From contig JANJTI010000362.1 of the NCBI GenBank assembly GCA_024711185.1, positions 1 through 6,376 on the forward strand: DNA of 6,376 nt, written 5' to 3'. Below the pieces are notes generated by a model. The model saw nothing but the letters and a program-made list of their open reading frames with translations. It ran no database searches and was not told the DNA's origin. How positions within the stretch are numbered: position 1 is the first letter of the stretch; each line of letters opens with the position of its first letter. Source of the stretch: Brevundimonas sp. Lineage in GTDB: Bacteria > Pseudomonadota > Alphaproteobacteria > Caulobacterales > Caulobacteraceae. The translations under genes were made by a program, and so were the position numbers. Of this stretch, positions 1 to 6,232 are shown piece by piece.

Positions 1-105
1 GAGGAGCTCATCCGGCAGGGCTGCTGCGAGGCCTACATCTCCAATCCCATCTCGGTGGCCCATTTCCTCGAGACGGTGAGGAAGCACCTCGGAGCCGCGG
101 CGTGA
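1..105 (+). CDS. divK: Cell-cycle response regulator DivK, C-terminal 34 residues (5' end outside window)
   Basis: This is the tail of a single-domain CheY-like receiver. The visible residues include CEAYIS, a PIS motif and HFLETV, which match the last beta strand and helix of Caulobacter DivK as I remember it. DivK is a cytoplasmic phospho-signalling protein; in Caulobacter it is phosphorylated by DivJ, dephosphorylated by PleC, and controls DivL/CckA and so CtrA. The identity is reinforced by pleD immediately downstream, the arrangement known in Caulobacter. The stop TGA overlaps the pleD start by 4 bases (GTGA), so translation is probably coupled. One oddity is that the receiver signature normally reads Ser-Lys-Pro here, but the codon is AAT (Asn) at bases 43-45, giving Ser-Asn-Pro. 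The phosphoacceptor aspartate lies outside the window, so whether the rest of the receiver is normal cannot be seen. Confidence 0.9.
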   Translation, partial: EELIRQGCCEAYISNPISVAHFLETVRKHLGAAA

Positions 106-1469
106 CCGCGCGCATCCTCGTCGTCGACGACGTGGAGCCCAACGTGCGGCTGCTCGAGGCCAAGCTGACCCTCGAGTACTATGAGGTGTTGACCGCCCAC
201 GACGGGGCGACAGCGCTGCAGGTGGCCGCGGAGGAGCGGCCCGACCTGATCCTTCTCGACGTGATGATGCCGGGCATGGACGGGTTCGAGACCTGTCGCC
301 GGCTGAAGGCCGATCCGGTCACCCGCCACATCCCCGTGGTGCTGGTCACCGCGCTGGACGGGCGTGAGGACAAGATGAAGGGGCTGGAGGCGGGAGCCGA
401 CGACTTCGTCACCAAGCCGATCGACGACGTCATCCTGTTCGCCCGGGTCAAGTCGCTGGTGCGGCTGAAGGCGGTCATGGACGAGCTGCGCGAACGCGAG
501 GAGAGCGGGCGTCGCTTCGGGGTCGACACGGACGGCGCAGGACGGCTGCGCGCCGTGGGCGGTCGGGTGCTGGTGGTCGACGATAATCCCCGCCAGAGCG
601 AGAAGATCGTGACGCAACTGGCGACGGAGCACCGGCCGGTGGCCGAGCCCGACCCGGCGGCGGCCCTGAACGCGGCGCGCGGTCCGATCGACCTGATGAT
701 CATCAATGTGTCGAGCGCGGAATTCGACGGCCTCAGGCTGGTCGCCCAGGTGCGGTCCACCGAGGCGACCCGCCGCACCCCGATCCTGGGCGTGGTGGAC
801 CCGGCCGACCGACCCCGGCTGGTCAAGGCGCTGGAGCTGGGCGTCAACGACATCCTGCCCCGCCCGGTGGACGCCGAGGAGCTGGAGGCGCGGGCGCGGA
901 CGCAGATCCGGCGCAAGCGTTACGCCGACTTCCTGCGCCAGAAGCTGGACTACAGCCTGGAAATGGCGGTGACCGATGCGCTGACGGGACTCCACAACCG
1001 TCGCTACATGGCGGGGCAGCTGCAGGCGCTGGTCGGGCGGGCCGGGCAGGGCGGCGACCAGGTGGCCGTGCTGGTCATGGACATCGACCACTTCAAGGCG
1101 GTCAACGACGGCTTCGGCCACGACGCCGGCGACGAGGTGCTGCGTGAGTTCGCGGTGCGTCTGGCGACCAATGTGCGCGCCATCGACCTGCCGTGCCGGC
1201 TGGGCGGCGAGGAGTTCGTGGTGGTCATGCCGGGGGCCCCACTGGAGGCGGCGCACCGGGTGGCCGAGCGCATCCGCCGCGACGTGGCCGAAACGCCCTT
1301 CCCCATCATGGGCGGGGCCGAGAGCCTGTCGATCACCGTCTCGATCGGCGTGGCGTGGAGCGACGGAACCGGCGGCGACACGCCGGACGCCCTGCTCAAG
1401 CGAGCCGACGAGGGCGTGTACGAGGCCAAGAGCCGGGGACGCAACCAGGTGATCGCGCGGGCGGCGTAG
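102..1469 (+). CDS. pleD: PleD, response regulator with diguanylate cyclase (GGDEF) output
   Basis: PleD makes cyclic di-GMP from two GTP when its receiver is phosphorylated. In Caulobacter this drives the swarmer-to-stalked transition at the cell pole. The 455 residues divide into REC1 (about 1-125; acidic pair D9/D10, phosphoacceptor D53, T83, K105 before Pro), a degenerate REC2 adaptor (about 153-275) and a GGDEF domain (about 285-455). REC2 keeps D160/D161 but has N202 at the phosphoacceptor position and R254 in place of Lys, as expected for the dimerisation adaptor. The cyclase domain has D327, N335, D344, the active-site GGEEF at 368-372, the product-inhibition site R359-A-I-D362, and R313 and R390, known as the secondary allosteric site in Caulobacter PleD. 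All expected active and inhibitory residues are present, so the enzyme should be active and feedback inhibited. The start is GTG at 102, overlapping the divK stop; this places the first residues directly before the first receiver strand and gives the family's usual length. Confidence 0.96.
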   Translation: MTARILVVDDVEPNVRLLEAKLTLEYYEVLTAHDGATALQVAAEERPDLILLDVMMPGMDGFETCRRLKADPVTRHIPVVLVTALDGREDKMKGLEAGADDFVTKPIDDVILFARVKSLVRLKAVMDELREREESGRRFGVDTDGAGRLRAVGGRVLVVDDNPRQSEKIVTQLATEHRPVAEPDPAAALNAARGPIDLMIINVSSAEFDGLRLVAQVRSTEATRRTPILGVVDPADRPRLVKALELGVNDILPRPVDAEELEARARTQIRRKRYADFLRQKLDYSLEMAVTDALTGLHNRRYMAGQLQALVGRAGQGGDQVAVLVMDIDHFKAVNDGFGHDAGDEVLREFAVRLATNVRAIDLPCRLGGEEFVVVMPGAPLEAAHRVAERIRRDVAETPFPIMGGAESLSITVSIGVAWSDGTGGDTPDALLKRADEGVYEAKSRGRNQVIARAA

Positions 1470-1555
1470 GGACGACCCCGCCGACCCGATCTCCTGAACG
1501 CCGATTGAACGTGGCCCGGTCATCCGGTTCACGCCGCGCGCCGTACCAGAGTCCC

Positions 1556-1741
1556 ATGAGCCGGCCGACCTCTCCTCTCGACGCCTTCGACGAGCCGCCC
1601 CGGGTCCTCGCCTGCGACGGCGAGGTGGTGGTCATGGGACCGTTGGTGAACGCCGCCTACACGCCGCGGGCCGCGAAGGCGCTGATCGCCCGCCTGACCG
1701 CGGCGGTCGAGGAGGCCGAGCGCCAGCAGGCCGGGAACTGA
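1556..1741 (+). CDS. Small protein of unknown function (61 aa) downstream of pleD
   Basis: The gene is not recognised. It encodes 61 residues with no signal peptide or membrane segment. After a proline-rich start (about 1-15) comes a probable beta hairpin (about 16-32, VLACDGEVVVMGP). A Thr-Pro then caps a probable alpha helix rich in Ala and Glu (about 37-56). This layout suggests a real folded small cytosolic protein rather than a chance frame, and codon use is GC-rich like its neighbours. The gene starts 86 bases after pleD and ends 41 bases before the hairpin at 1782, so it could be the last gene of the divK-pleD transcript. The chosen ATG has only a weak AGAG element four bases upstream. 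A GTG at 1511 in the same frame would add 15 residues and also lacks a clear ribosome binding site. No strong promoter is visible in the gap after pleD. Confidence 0.65.
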   Translation: MSRPTSPLDAFDEPPRVLACDGEVVVMGPLVNAAYTPRAAKALIARLTAAVEEAERQQAGN

Positions 1742-1781
1742 CGCGGCCGCGCCCGGACCGCGGCTCCGGGACGGCCCAACG

Positions 1782-1811
1782 AAAAACGCCCGGCGTCGCC
1801 GCCGGGCGTTT
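1782..1811 (-). terminator. Rho-independent terminator for rpmG, probably bidirectional
   Basis: A perfect 12-base-pair stem (1784-1795 with 1800-1811) encloses a 4-base loop. On the minus strand the stem ends in TTTTT (complement of 1782-1786), giving a textbook intrinsic terminator 26 bases after the rpmG stop. On the plus strand the stem ends in only TTT before CAG. It could therefore also stop transcripts from pleD and the 61-aa gene, less efficiently. It lies between two convergent transcription units. Confidence 0.9.
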
Positions 1812-1836
1812 CAGAACATCCTTCTGAAGCAGGATC

Positions 1837-2004
1837 TTACTTGATCTTGCCTTCCTTGAACTCGACGTGCTTCTTCACGACCGGATCGTACTTCTTGTCG
1901 ACCATCTTCTCGGTCATGGTGCGGGCGTTCTTCTTGGTCACGTAGAAGAAGCCGGTGTCCGCCGTGGAGTTCAGGCGGATCTTGATGGAAGCCGGTTTGG
2001 CCAT
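1837..2004 (-). CDS. rpmG: 50S ribosomal protein L33
   Basis: The gene encodes 55 residues beginning [20 protein letters not shown], followed by [10 protein letters not shown] and ending in a [21 protein letters not shown] tail. This is the signature of bacterial L33, a small basic protein of the large ribosomal subunit near the tRNA exit site. No cysteine is present, so this is the zinc-independent (C-minus) form rather than the four-cysteine zinc-ribbon form. The length is normal for the family. The ATG is preceded by an AAAGG element on the minus strand (about 2012-2016), a good ribosome binding site. The gene appears monocistronic, with its own promoter at 2053-2080 and its own terminator at 1782-1811. 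Lysine-rich content with AAG/AAC codons makes it locally lower in GC than its neighbours, as usual for highly expressed ribosomal genes. Confidence 0.97.
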   Translation of the reverse strand: MAKPASIKIRLNSTADTGFFYVTKKNARTMTEKMVDKKYDPVVKKHVEFKEGKIK

Positions 2005-2052
2005 CGGGAATTACCTTTGCGACGGCGAAAGCCGCTGAAATGAGAGGCGCGG

Positions 2053-2080
2053 AACATACTCAGGCGCGCCCCGAAGTCAA
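2053..2080 (-). promoter_or_regulatory. Probable sigma70-type promoter of rpmG
   Basis: Read on the minus strand, a -35 hexamer TTGACT (complement of 2075-2080) and a -10-like hexamer TATGTT (complement of 2053-2058) are separated by 16 bases. The TTGAC core fits the housekeeping -35 of both enterobacteria and Caulobacter. The -10 matches four of six positions of TATAAT. The implied transcription start near 2046 leaves a leader of about 40 bases to the rpmG ATG. This assignment is by inspection only. Confidence 0.6.
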
Positions 2081-2131
2081 CGGGCGGATGGTCGCCTTGA
2101 GCGGAGCCGCTGCGCGGTCCACTGTCGCGGC

Positions 2132-2692
2132 ATGAAAACGCCGATGCTGGTCGCCGCCGCCCTGATCCTGTCCGCCTGCGCCACGGCGCCGGAACCGTCG
2201 CACCCGCAGGACGCCTTCCTGGCGCGGCTGAACGCCCTGTGCGGCCAGTCGTTCGAGGGTCGGGTGGTCACCGACGATCCGGCCGACGCCGATTTCCGCT
2301 CCAATCGCCTGGTCATGCGGGTGCGCGACTGCGCGCCGGACGAGGTGGGCATACCGTTCGCCGTGGGCGAGGACCGCTCGCGGCGCTGGGTGGTCACGCG
2401 CACCCCGGCCGGCCTCCGGCTGAAGCACGATCATCGGGACGAACAGGGCGAGATCCACGGCTACCACATGTACGGCGGCGACACGGCCGGTCCGGGGACG
2501 GCGGCGCGGCAGGAGTTCCCCGTCGACGCCGAATCGATCGCCCAGTTCCGCGCCGGCGGGGCGGAGGTGTCGACGACCAACGTCTGGGCCATGGAGGTTC
2601 ATCCGGGGCGGATGTTCGCCTACGAGCTGCGGCGGCCGTCGGGGCGGTTCATGCGCGTCGAGTTCGATCTGTCCCGACCCGTGGCGGAGTGA
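2132..2692 (+). CDS. Putative lipoprotein of unknown function (186 aa)
   Basis: The protein begins with a lipoprotein signal peptide: Lys2, a hydrophobic stretch at 5-13, and a lipobox L-S-A-C with the lipidated Cys at 16. Ala at +2 favours outer-membrane sorting by the usual Lol rule. The mature part (170 residues) contains two further cysteines, C37 and C67, which could form a disulfide in the periplasm. It also has conserved-looking short motifs such as KHDH (98-101), MYGGDTA (113-119), TNVWAME (149-155) and FAYELRRP (162-169). I recall proteins of this general sequence as conserved hypotheticals in Proteobacteria, but I know no function. The gene is divergent from rpmG. No Shine-Dalgarno sequence is visible before the ATG, and only a poor -35-like TTGAGC lies at 2097-2102. 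Its stop codon abuts the stop of the opposing gene. Confidence 0.88.
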   Translation: MKTPMLVAAALILSACATAPEPSHPQDAFLARLNALCGQSFEGRVVTDDPADADFRSNRLVMRVRDCAPDEVGIPFAVGEDRSRRWVVTRTPAGLRLKHDHRDEQGEIHGYHMYGGDTAGPGTAARQEFPVDAESIAQFRAGGAEVSTTNVWAMEVHPGRMFAYELRRPSGRFMRVEFDLSRPVAE

Positions 2693-3139
2693 TCAGCGGT
2701 CTCGCAGGCGTCCCAGCAGGGCCTCGGCCTCGTCCAGGCGCCGGAAGACGTCCGCGGCGTCGCCCGTGACGCAGCCGGCGTCCCAGCGCAGCTGCTGGTC
2801 CTCGTGACCGTCCTGCGACCAGGTCACCGTGCCGTAGGGGCCGTCGGCGATGATCCGCCGGCACTCGAAACGCACGCCCTCCCAGGGGCGAAAGATGTCG
2901 CGCAGACGATCGAAGTCGGCCTCGGAGACGGGGAAGGTCTCGCTCCTGCCGTCGGCCTGCGACCAGCGGCCTTGGCCGCCGCGCGCAATGGACCATTCCT
3001 GCGTCACCCGACCCCAGTAGAGCGAGGTCAGGGTGAGGCGGTCGGGCTGCTCGATCGCCGCTTGCGCGCCGGCCCGGGCGGCGGCCGGGGCGGCGACGAG
3101 GATTGCGGCGAGGAGGAGGGCGGACAGGACAGGGCGCAT
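2693..3139 (-). CDS. Secreted protein of unknown function (148 aa)
   Basis: The gene is not recognised. The N-terminus is a Sec signal peptide: Arg2, a hydrophobic core at about 4-17, and an A-R-A/G-A region where signal peptidase I would cut near residue 23. The predicted mature protein of about 125 residues is periplasmic and has two cysteines, C93 and C123, in positions that could pair. It has aromatic beta-type segments (LTLTSLYWGRV at 35-45, GTVTWSQDG at 103-111) and a C-terminal helix (about 128-148). A GGAGAG ribosome binding site (complement of 3145-3150) sits five bases before the ATG and supports this start. The gene lies 79 bases behind the NUDIX gene on the same strand, in a gap holding two hairpins. 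It may be read from the operon or from its own promoter. Its TGA stop directly touches the stop of the convergent lipoprotein gene. Confidence 0.85.
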   Translation of the reverse strand: MRPVLSALLLAAILVAAPAAARAGAQAAIEQPDRLTLTSLYWGRVTQEWSIARGGQGRWSQADGRSETFPVSEADFDRLRDIFRPWEGVRFECRRIIADGPYGTVTWSQDGHEDQQLRWDAGCVTGDAADVFRRLDEAEALLGRLRDR

Positions 3140-3171
3140 GCGGTCTCTCCGGAGTCGGCGCAGTAGAGACC

Positions 3172-3212
3172 GGATCGCGGCCGATCCACAATCGGGCTGA
3201 CGCGAACGTCAG
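3172..3212. repeat. Two adjacent short inverted repeats in the gap between the NUDIX gene and the secreted-protein gene
   Basis: Two perfect 6-base-pair dyads with 4-base loops stand ten bases apart. The first is GGATCG at 3172-3177 pairing with CGATCC at 3182-3187; the second is CTGACG at 3197-3202 pairing with CGTCAG at 3207-3212. On the minus strand the CTGACG hairpin comes first, six bases after the NUDIX stop codon, with a TTCG loop but no T-tract. It could be a weak or Rho-assisted terminator or a 3' stabilising hairpin. The second could be an operator-like dyad ahead of the 148-aa gene. No function is demonstrated by the sequence. Confidence 0.4.
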
Positions 3213-3218
3213 GGATGA

Positions 3219-3926
3219 TCAGTCCTGGTGTTCGATGCGGTGGCGGCCGCGGACCATGCGGACGAAGGGCAGGGGACGGTCCGGCTGCTCCAGACGAGCG
3301 CGGACCTCGCCGAGCACGAAGCGGGTGATCGCCGGAAGGTCGAGGGCGGCGGTCTCTTCGAGCGGGATCCAGGCGATCTCGTCCAGCTCGCCGCAGCCGG
3401 CGGTCGGCTCCGGATGGAGCAGGGCGGCGGCGTCGGCCATGAAGAAACGGGCGTCGAAGCGGCGGCTGCGGCCCGGCGGGGTGACGGCGCGGGCGACGTA
3501 GGACAGGGCCGCCAGGTCGGGCAGGGCTCCCTCGGCCCGGAAGCCGCGCCACGATCCAGCGACAGAGGCGCGCGGGGCGGGCCGGGCGAGCAGCAGACCG
3601 GTTTCCTCGAAGGTCTCGCGCACGGCGGCGACGGCGAGGGCGCGGGCGCGGCGGGCCGGGACCTCGCGGGCGAGGCGTGCGGCGTCGGCGGCCGGCAGCT
3701 CGCGAGCCGCGGCGGCGGCGAAGTCCCCGCGCTCGATGCGGCCGCCGGGAAAGACCCACTTGGAGGCCATGAAGACATGGCCCGGGGCGCGACGTCCCAT
3801 CAGCACCTCGGCGCCGCCGCGCCGGTGTCGGGTCAGGATCAGGGTGGCGGCGTCCTTCGGCCGCTGGCGACCGCCGGTGCGAGGCGCATCCGCCAGGTCC
3901 CCGGCGGCGTCGAAGGGCTGGCTCAA
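3219..3926 (-). CDS. NUDIX hydrolase with an insertion-split Nudix box
   Basis: The protein is a predicted cytosolic NUDIX pyrophosphohydrolase of 235 residues. Such enzymes cleave nucleoside diphosphates linked to another moiety (for example ADP-sugars, NADH, CoA or modified nucleotides); the substrate cannot be read from the sequence. The box GX5EX7REUXEEXGU is present but split. W57 and the PGG turn (60-62) with Glu65 are followed by about 30 extra, Ala/Arg-rich helical residues, and then by the catalytic helix RETFEETG at 103-110. REXXEE is intact, so metal binding should be possible. This layout resembles the NUDT19-type subgroup, whose box also carries an insertion. The start codon is TTG at 3926, overlapping the rnr stop as TTGA. 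A GGAAGGG element lies nine bases upstream, and the next Met (residue 43) is inside the first strands of the fold. It is the third gene of the PIN-rnr-NUDIX unit. Confidence 0.9.
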   Translation of the reverse strand: MSQPFDAAGDLADAPRTGGRQRPKDAATLILTRHRRGGAEVLMGRRAPGHVFMASKWVFPGGRIERGDFAAAAARELPAADAARLAREVPARRARALAVAAVRETFEETGLLLARPAPRASVAGSWRGFRAEGALPDLAALSYVARAVTPPGRSRRFDARFFMADAAALLHPEPTAGCGELDEIAWIPLEETAALDLPAITRFVLGEVRARLEQPDRPLPFVRMVRGRHRIEHQD

Positions 3927-6232
3927 CGTCGCTTGCCCTTCCGCACACCCTTCAGCCCGCCCGAAGGCTTGGCGCCGTCGCGGGGTCGGCCGGCCCCGCG
4001 TTTGGGATAGCCGCCGCCCCTGGGGCCGCGTGCGCGCATGCCGAGGCGGGGGGATGGGGCGTTCGGATCGCGCGGTTGCGGTTCAGAGAGCATCTCGAAC
4101 AGCAGCCCGCCCGTGACCGGCGTGGCCTCGACCAGGCGCACCTCGACCGATCGCCCCAGGGTCCAGCGCCGGCCGGTGCGCTCGCCGACGAGGGCGTGCG
4201 TGCGGTCGTCGTGGGTGAAGTACTCGTCGCCGAGCGAGGAGACGGGCACGAGGCCGTCGGCGCCGGTCTCCTCCAGCCGCACGAACAGACCGAAGCGGGT
4301 CACGCCGGTGATTCGGCCGGGGAAGGTCGCGCCGACCCGGTCCTCGAGGAAGGCGGCGATGTAGCGGTCCATGGCGTCGCGCTCGGCGGCCATGGAGCGG
4401 CGCTCGGTCTGGGTGACCTGCTCGGCGATGGTCGCCAGCTCGGCGATCTCGCGGTCGGTCAGGCCGTCCTTGCCGAGGTTCAGCGCCCGGATCAGGCCGC
4501 GGTGCACGATCAGGTCGGAGTAGCGGCGGATGGGCGAGGTGAAGTGGGCGTAGCGGTCGAGGTTGAGGCCGAAGTGGCCGATGTTCTCGGGGCTGTAGAT
4601 GGCCTGCATCTGGGTGCGCAGCACCACCTCGTTGACCACCTCGGCGTGCGGTCCGTCGCGGGTCTCGTCCAGCAGGCGGTTGAAGCGCTTCGTGGTGGCC
4701 GGCTCGCCCTTGGCCCACGGCTTGCCGATGGTCTGCAGGAAGTCGGCGAGGTTGAAGATCTTCTCCTGGCTGGGCGCCTCGTGGACCCGGTAGATCAGGG
4801 GTGTGCGCTTCTGCTCCAGCGTCTCGGCGGCGCAGACGTTGGCCTGGATCATCATCTCCTCGATGAGCCGGTGGGCCTCCAGCGACTTGCGGGGCTCAAT
4901 GGCGCCGATGCCGCCGCCCGGGTCCATCAGCACCTTGCGCTCCGCGCTTTCGATCAGGAGCGGGCTGCGCTTCAGCCGGCCCTTGAGCATGGCGTGGTAG
5001 GCGTTCCACAGCGGGTACAGGATCCGGTCCATGATCGGACCGGTCACGTCGTCCGGCTGGCCGTCGATGGCCGACTGGGCCTGCTCGTAGCTGAGGCTGG
5101 CGTGCGAACGCATCAGGCCGCGCACGAAGCGGTGCGACAGCTTGCGGCCGTCCTTGTCGAAGACCATGCGCACGGCCAGGCAGGCGCGGTTTTCACCCTC
5201 CTTCAGGCTGCAGAGGCCGTTGGACAGGACCTCCGGCAGCATGGGCTCGACGCGGTCGGGGAAGTAGGTCGAGTTGCCCTTGGCCCGGGCCTCGCGGTCC
5301 AGCGCCGTGCCCATCCGGACGTAGGCGGCGACGTCGGCGATGGCGACCCAGACGACCCAGCCGTCGGCGTTCTTCGGATCGTCGTCACGATGGGCGTGGA
5401 CGGCGTCGTCGTGGTCGCGGGCGTCGGCGGGATCGATGGTGATCAGCGGCAGGTCGCGCAGGTCCTCGCGGCCCTTCAGAGATGGCAGCTCCTGGTCCTG
5501 CGCCTCGGCCTCGACGGCGTCGGAGAAGCCGGTCGGGACTCCGTGGGCGTGGATGGCGATCAGCGAGGCGGCGCGGGGATCGTCCTCGCGGCCGATGGTC
5601 TCGAGGATCTTGCCACGCTTCGGCCCGTAGCGGTGCTCGCCCTTCTCGATGGCGGCCAGCACGAGGTCGCCGTCCTTGAGGCCTTCCGCCTGCGCGTGGG
5701 GCACCAGCAGAACATCCTTTGAGCGGCGATCCACCGGTTCGACCCGGACCTCGCGGTTCGACTTGCGGATCACGCCGAGCACGCGGTTGGTCGCCGCGTC
5801 GAGGCGCTTGATCAGCCGCGCCTCCCAGCCGTCCTCGCCACGCTGGAATTTGCACAGCAGGCGGTCGCCGATGCCCGGGGCCGGGCCGGCGCGGCCCTCG
5901 CGGTCGGGGGCCAGCAAGGCGCGCGGGGCGTCGTCGGAAGCCTCGACGAGACGCACGTACACCTCGCCGTCGACGTCGCGCTCGACCACATCCGCGACGC
6001 CCACCGGCGGCAGGCCGCCAGCCTCGGAGAAGCCCTTGCGCCCGCGCTTGCCGAGGGCGCCCTCGGCCTCCAGCTCCCGGATCATCTCGCGCAGGGCGCG
6101 ACGGTCGCCGCCCCTGAGGCCGAAGTGGCGGGCGATGTCGCCCTTCTCGGCCGATCCCGCCTCGCGCAGGAAGGCGAGGAGGGTTTCACGGTCGGGCAGG
6201 CCAGCGGGCGGGCGCTTGGGAGATTTGGTCAT
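3923..6232 (-). CDS. rnr: Ribonuclease R, 3'-5' exoribonuclease
   Basis: RNase R degrades structured RNA processively from the 3' end and takes part in mRNA turnover, rRNA quality control and tmRNA-linked decay. The 769 residues contain a winged-helix N-terminal domain (about 12-70), cold-shock-like RNA-binding domains (about 75-230), the RNB catalytic domain (about 258-590) and an S1 domain (about 634-715). A basic Gly/Arg/Lys-rich tail (about 730-769) likely aids RNA binding. The catalytic motif ITIDPADARDHDDAV has the four metal-binding aspartates D267, D273, D275 and D276. The second RNB signature, HFTSPIRRYSDLIVHR, is at 563-578. No key residue is missing and the length suits alphaproteobacterial RNase R. 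The ATG start follows the PIN stop codon with no gap (TGAATG). It is preceded by GAAGGA. The gene overlaps the NUDIX gene by 4 bases. Lack of spacing on both sides indicates one transcript with coupled translation. Confidence 0.97.
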   Translation of the reverse strand: MTKSPKRPPAGLPDRETLLAFLREAGSAEKGDIARHFGLRGGDRRALREMIRELEAEGALGKRGRKGFSEAGGLPPVGVADVVERDVDGEVYVRLVEASDDAPRALLAPDREGRAGPAPGIGDRLLCKFQRGEDGWEARLIKRLDAATNRVLGVIRKSNREVRVEPVDRRSKDVLLVPHAQAEGLKDGDLVLAAIEKGEHRYGPKRGKILETIGREDDPRAASLIAIHAHGVPTGFSDAVEAEAQDQELPSLKGREDLRDLPLITIDPADARDHDDAVHAHRDDDPKNADGWVVWVAIADVAAYVRMGTALDREARAKGNSTYFPDRVEPMLPEVLSNGLCSLKEGENRACLAVRMVFDKDGRKLSHRFVRGLMRSHASLSYEQAQSAIDGQPDDVTGPIMDRILYPLWNAYHAMLKGRLKRSPLLIESAERKVLMDPGGGIGAIEPRKSLEAHRLIEEMMIQANVCAAETLEQKRTPLIYRVHEAPSQEKIFNLADFLQTIGKPWAKGEPATTKRFNRLLDETRDGPHAEVVNEVVLRTQMQAIYSPENIGHFGLNLDRYAHFTSPIRRYSDLIVHRGLIRALNLGKDGLTDREIAELATIAEQVTQTERRSMAAERDAMDRYIAAFLEDRVGATFPGRITGVTRFGLFVRLEETGADGLVPVSSLGDEYFTHDDRTHALVGERTGRRWTLGRSVEVRLVEATPVTGGLLFEMLSEPQPRDPNAPSPRLGMRARGPRGGGYPKRGAGRPRDGAKPSGGLKGVRKGKRR
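3936..3942 (-). promoter_or_regulatory. Ribosome binding site supporting the TTG start of the NUDIX gene
   Basis: The minus strand reads GGAAGGG, then nine bases, then TTG. It lies inside the last codons of rnr. Together with the TTGA overlap it favours initiation at the rare TTG codon over any internal start. Confidence 0.6.

Noticed and set aside
651..870. Degenerate second receiver of PleD (N202, R254) as a novel loss of function
   Set aside because: The second receiver is a known non-phosphorylated adaptor in PleD, and the Caulobacter protein has the same changes as far as I recall, so it is not unusual.
33..1532. Long minus-strand open frame (499 codons) antisense to divK/pleD
   Set aside because: It runs opposite a clearly conserved pleD with all catalytic residues. 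The His/Arg/Gln-rich composition is typical of an antisense frame in high-GC DNA.
1193..1741. Extending the 61-aa gene upstream into pleD (182 codons)
   Set aside because: The extra part is pleD read in another frame and is Arg/Gly-rich. Only the portion after pleD looks like a protein.
1742..2131. CtrA-type sites or a riboswitch around rpmG and the gaps next to it
   Set aside because: I saw no TTAA-N7-TTAA pair and no riboswitch-like conserved core. The region is explained by the terminator, rpmG and its promoter.
2060..2602. Minus-strand frame of 180 codons opposite the lipoprotein gene and over the rpmG promoter
   Set aside because: It conflicts with the lipoprotein gene, which has a clear lipobox, and with the rpmG promoter. 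Its composition is that of a shadow frame.
3028..3948. Minus-strand frame of 306 codons across the NUDIX gene and the following gap
   Set aside because: It has an Arg/Pro/Gly-rich product and overlaps the NUDIX gene, which has a clear motif, in another frame.
3228..4010. Plus-strand frame of 260 codons opposite the NUDIX gene
   Set aside because: It is antisense to a well-supported gene and has Gly/Ala-rich composition without recognisable motifs.
4076..5722. Long plus-strand open frame (548 codons) antisense to rnr
   Set aside because: It lies wholly within intact rnr on the other strand. The Val/Gly/Leu/Asp-rich low-complexity product shows no domain; it is a GC-driven shadow.
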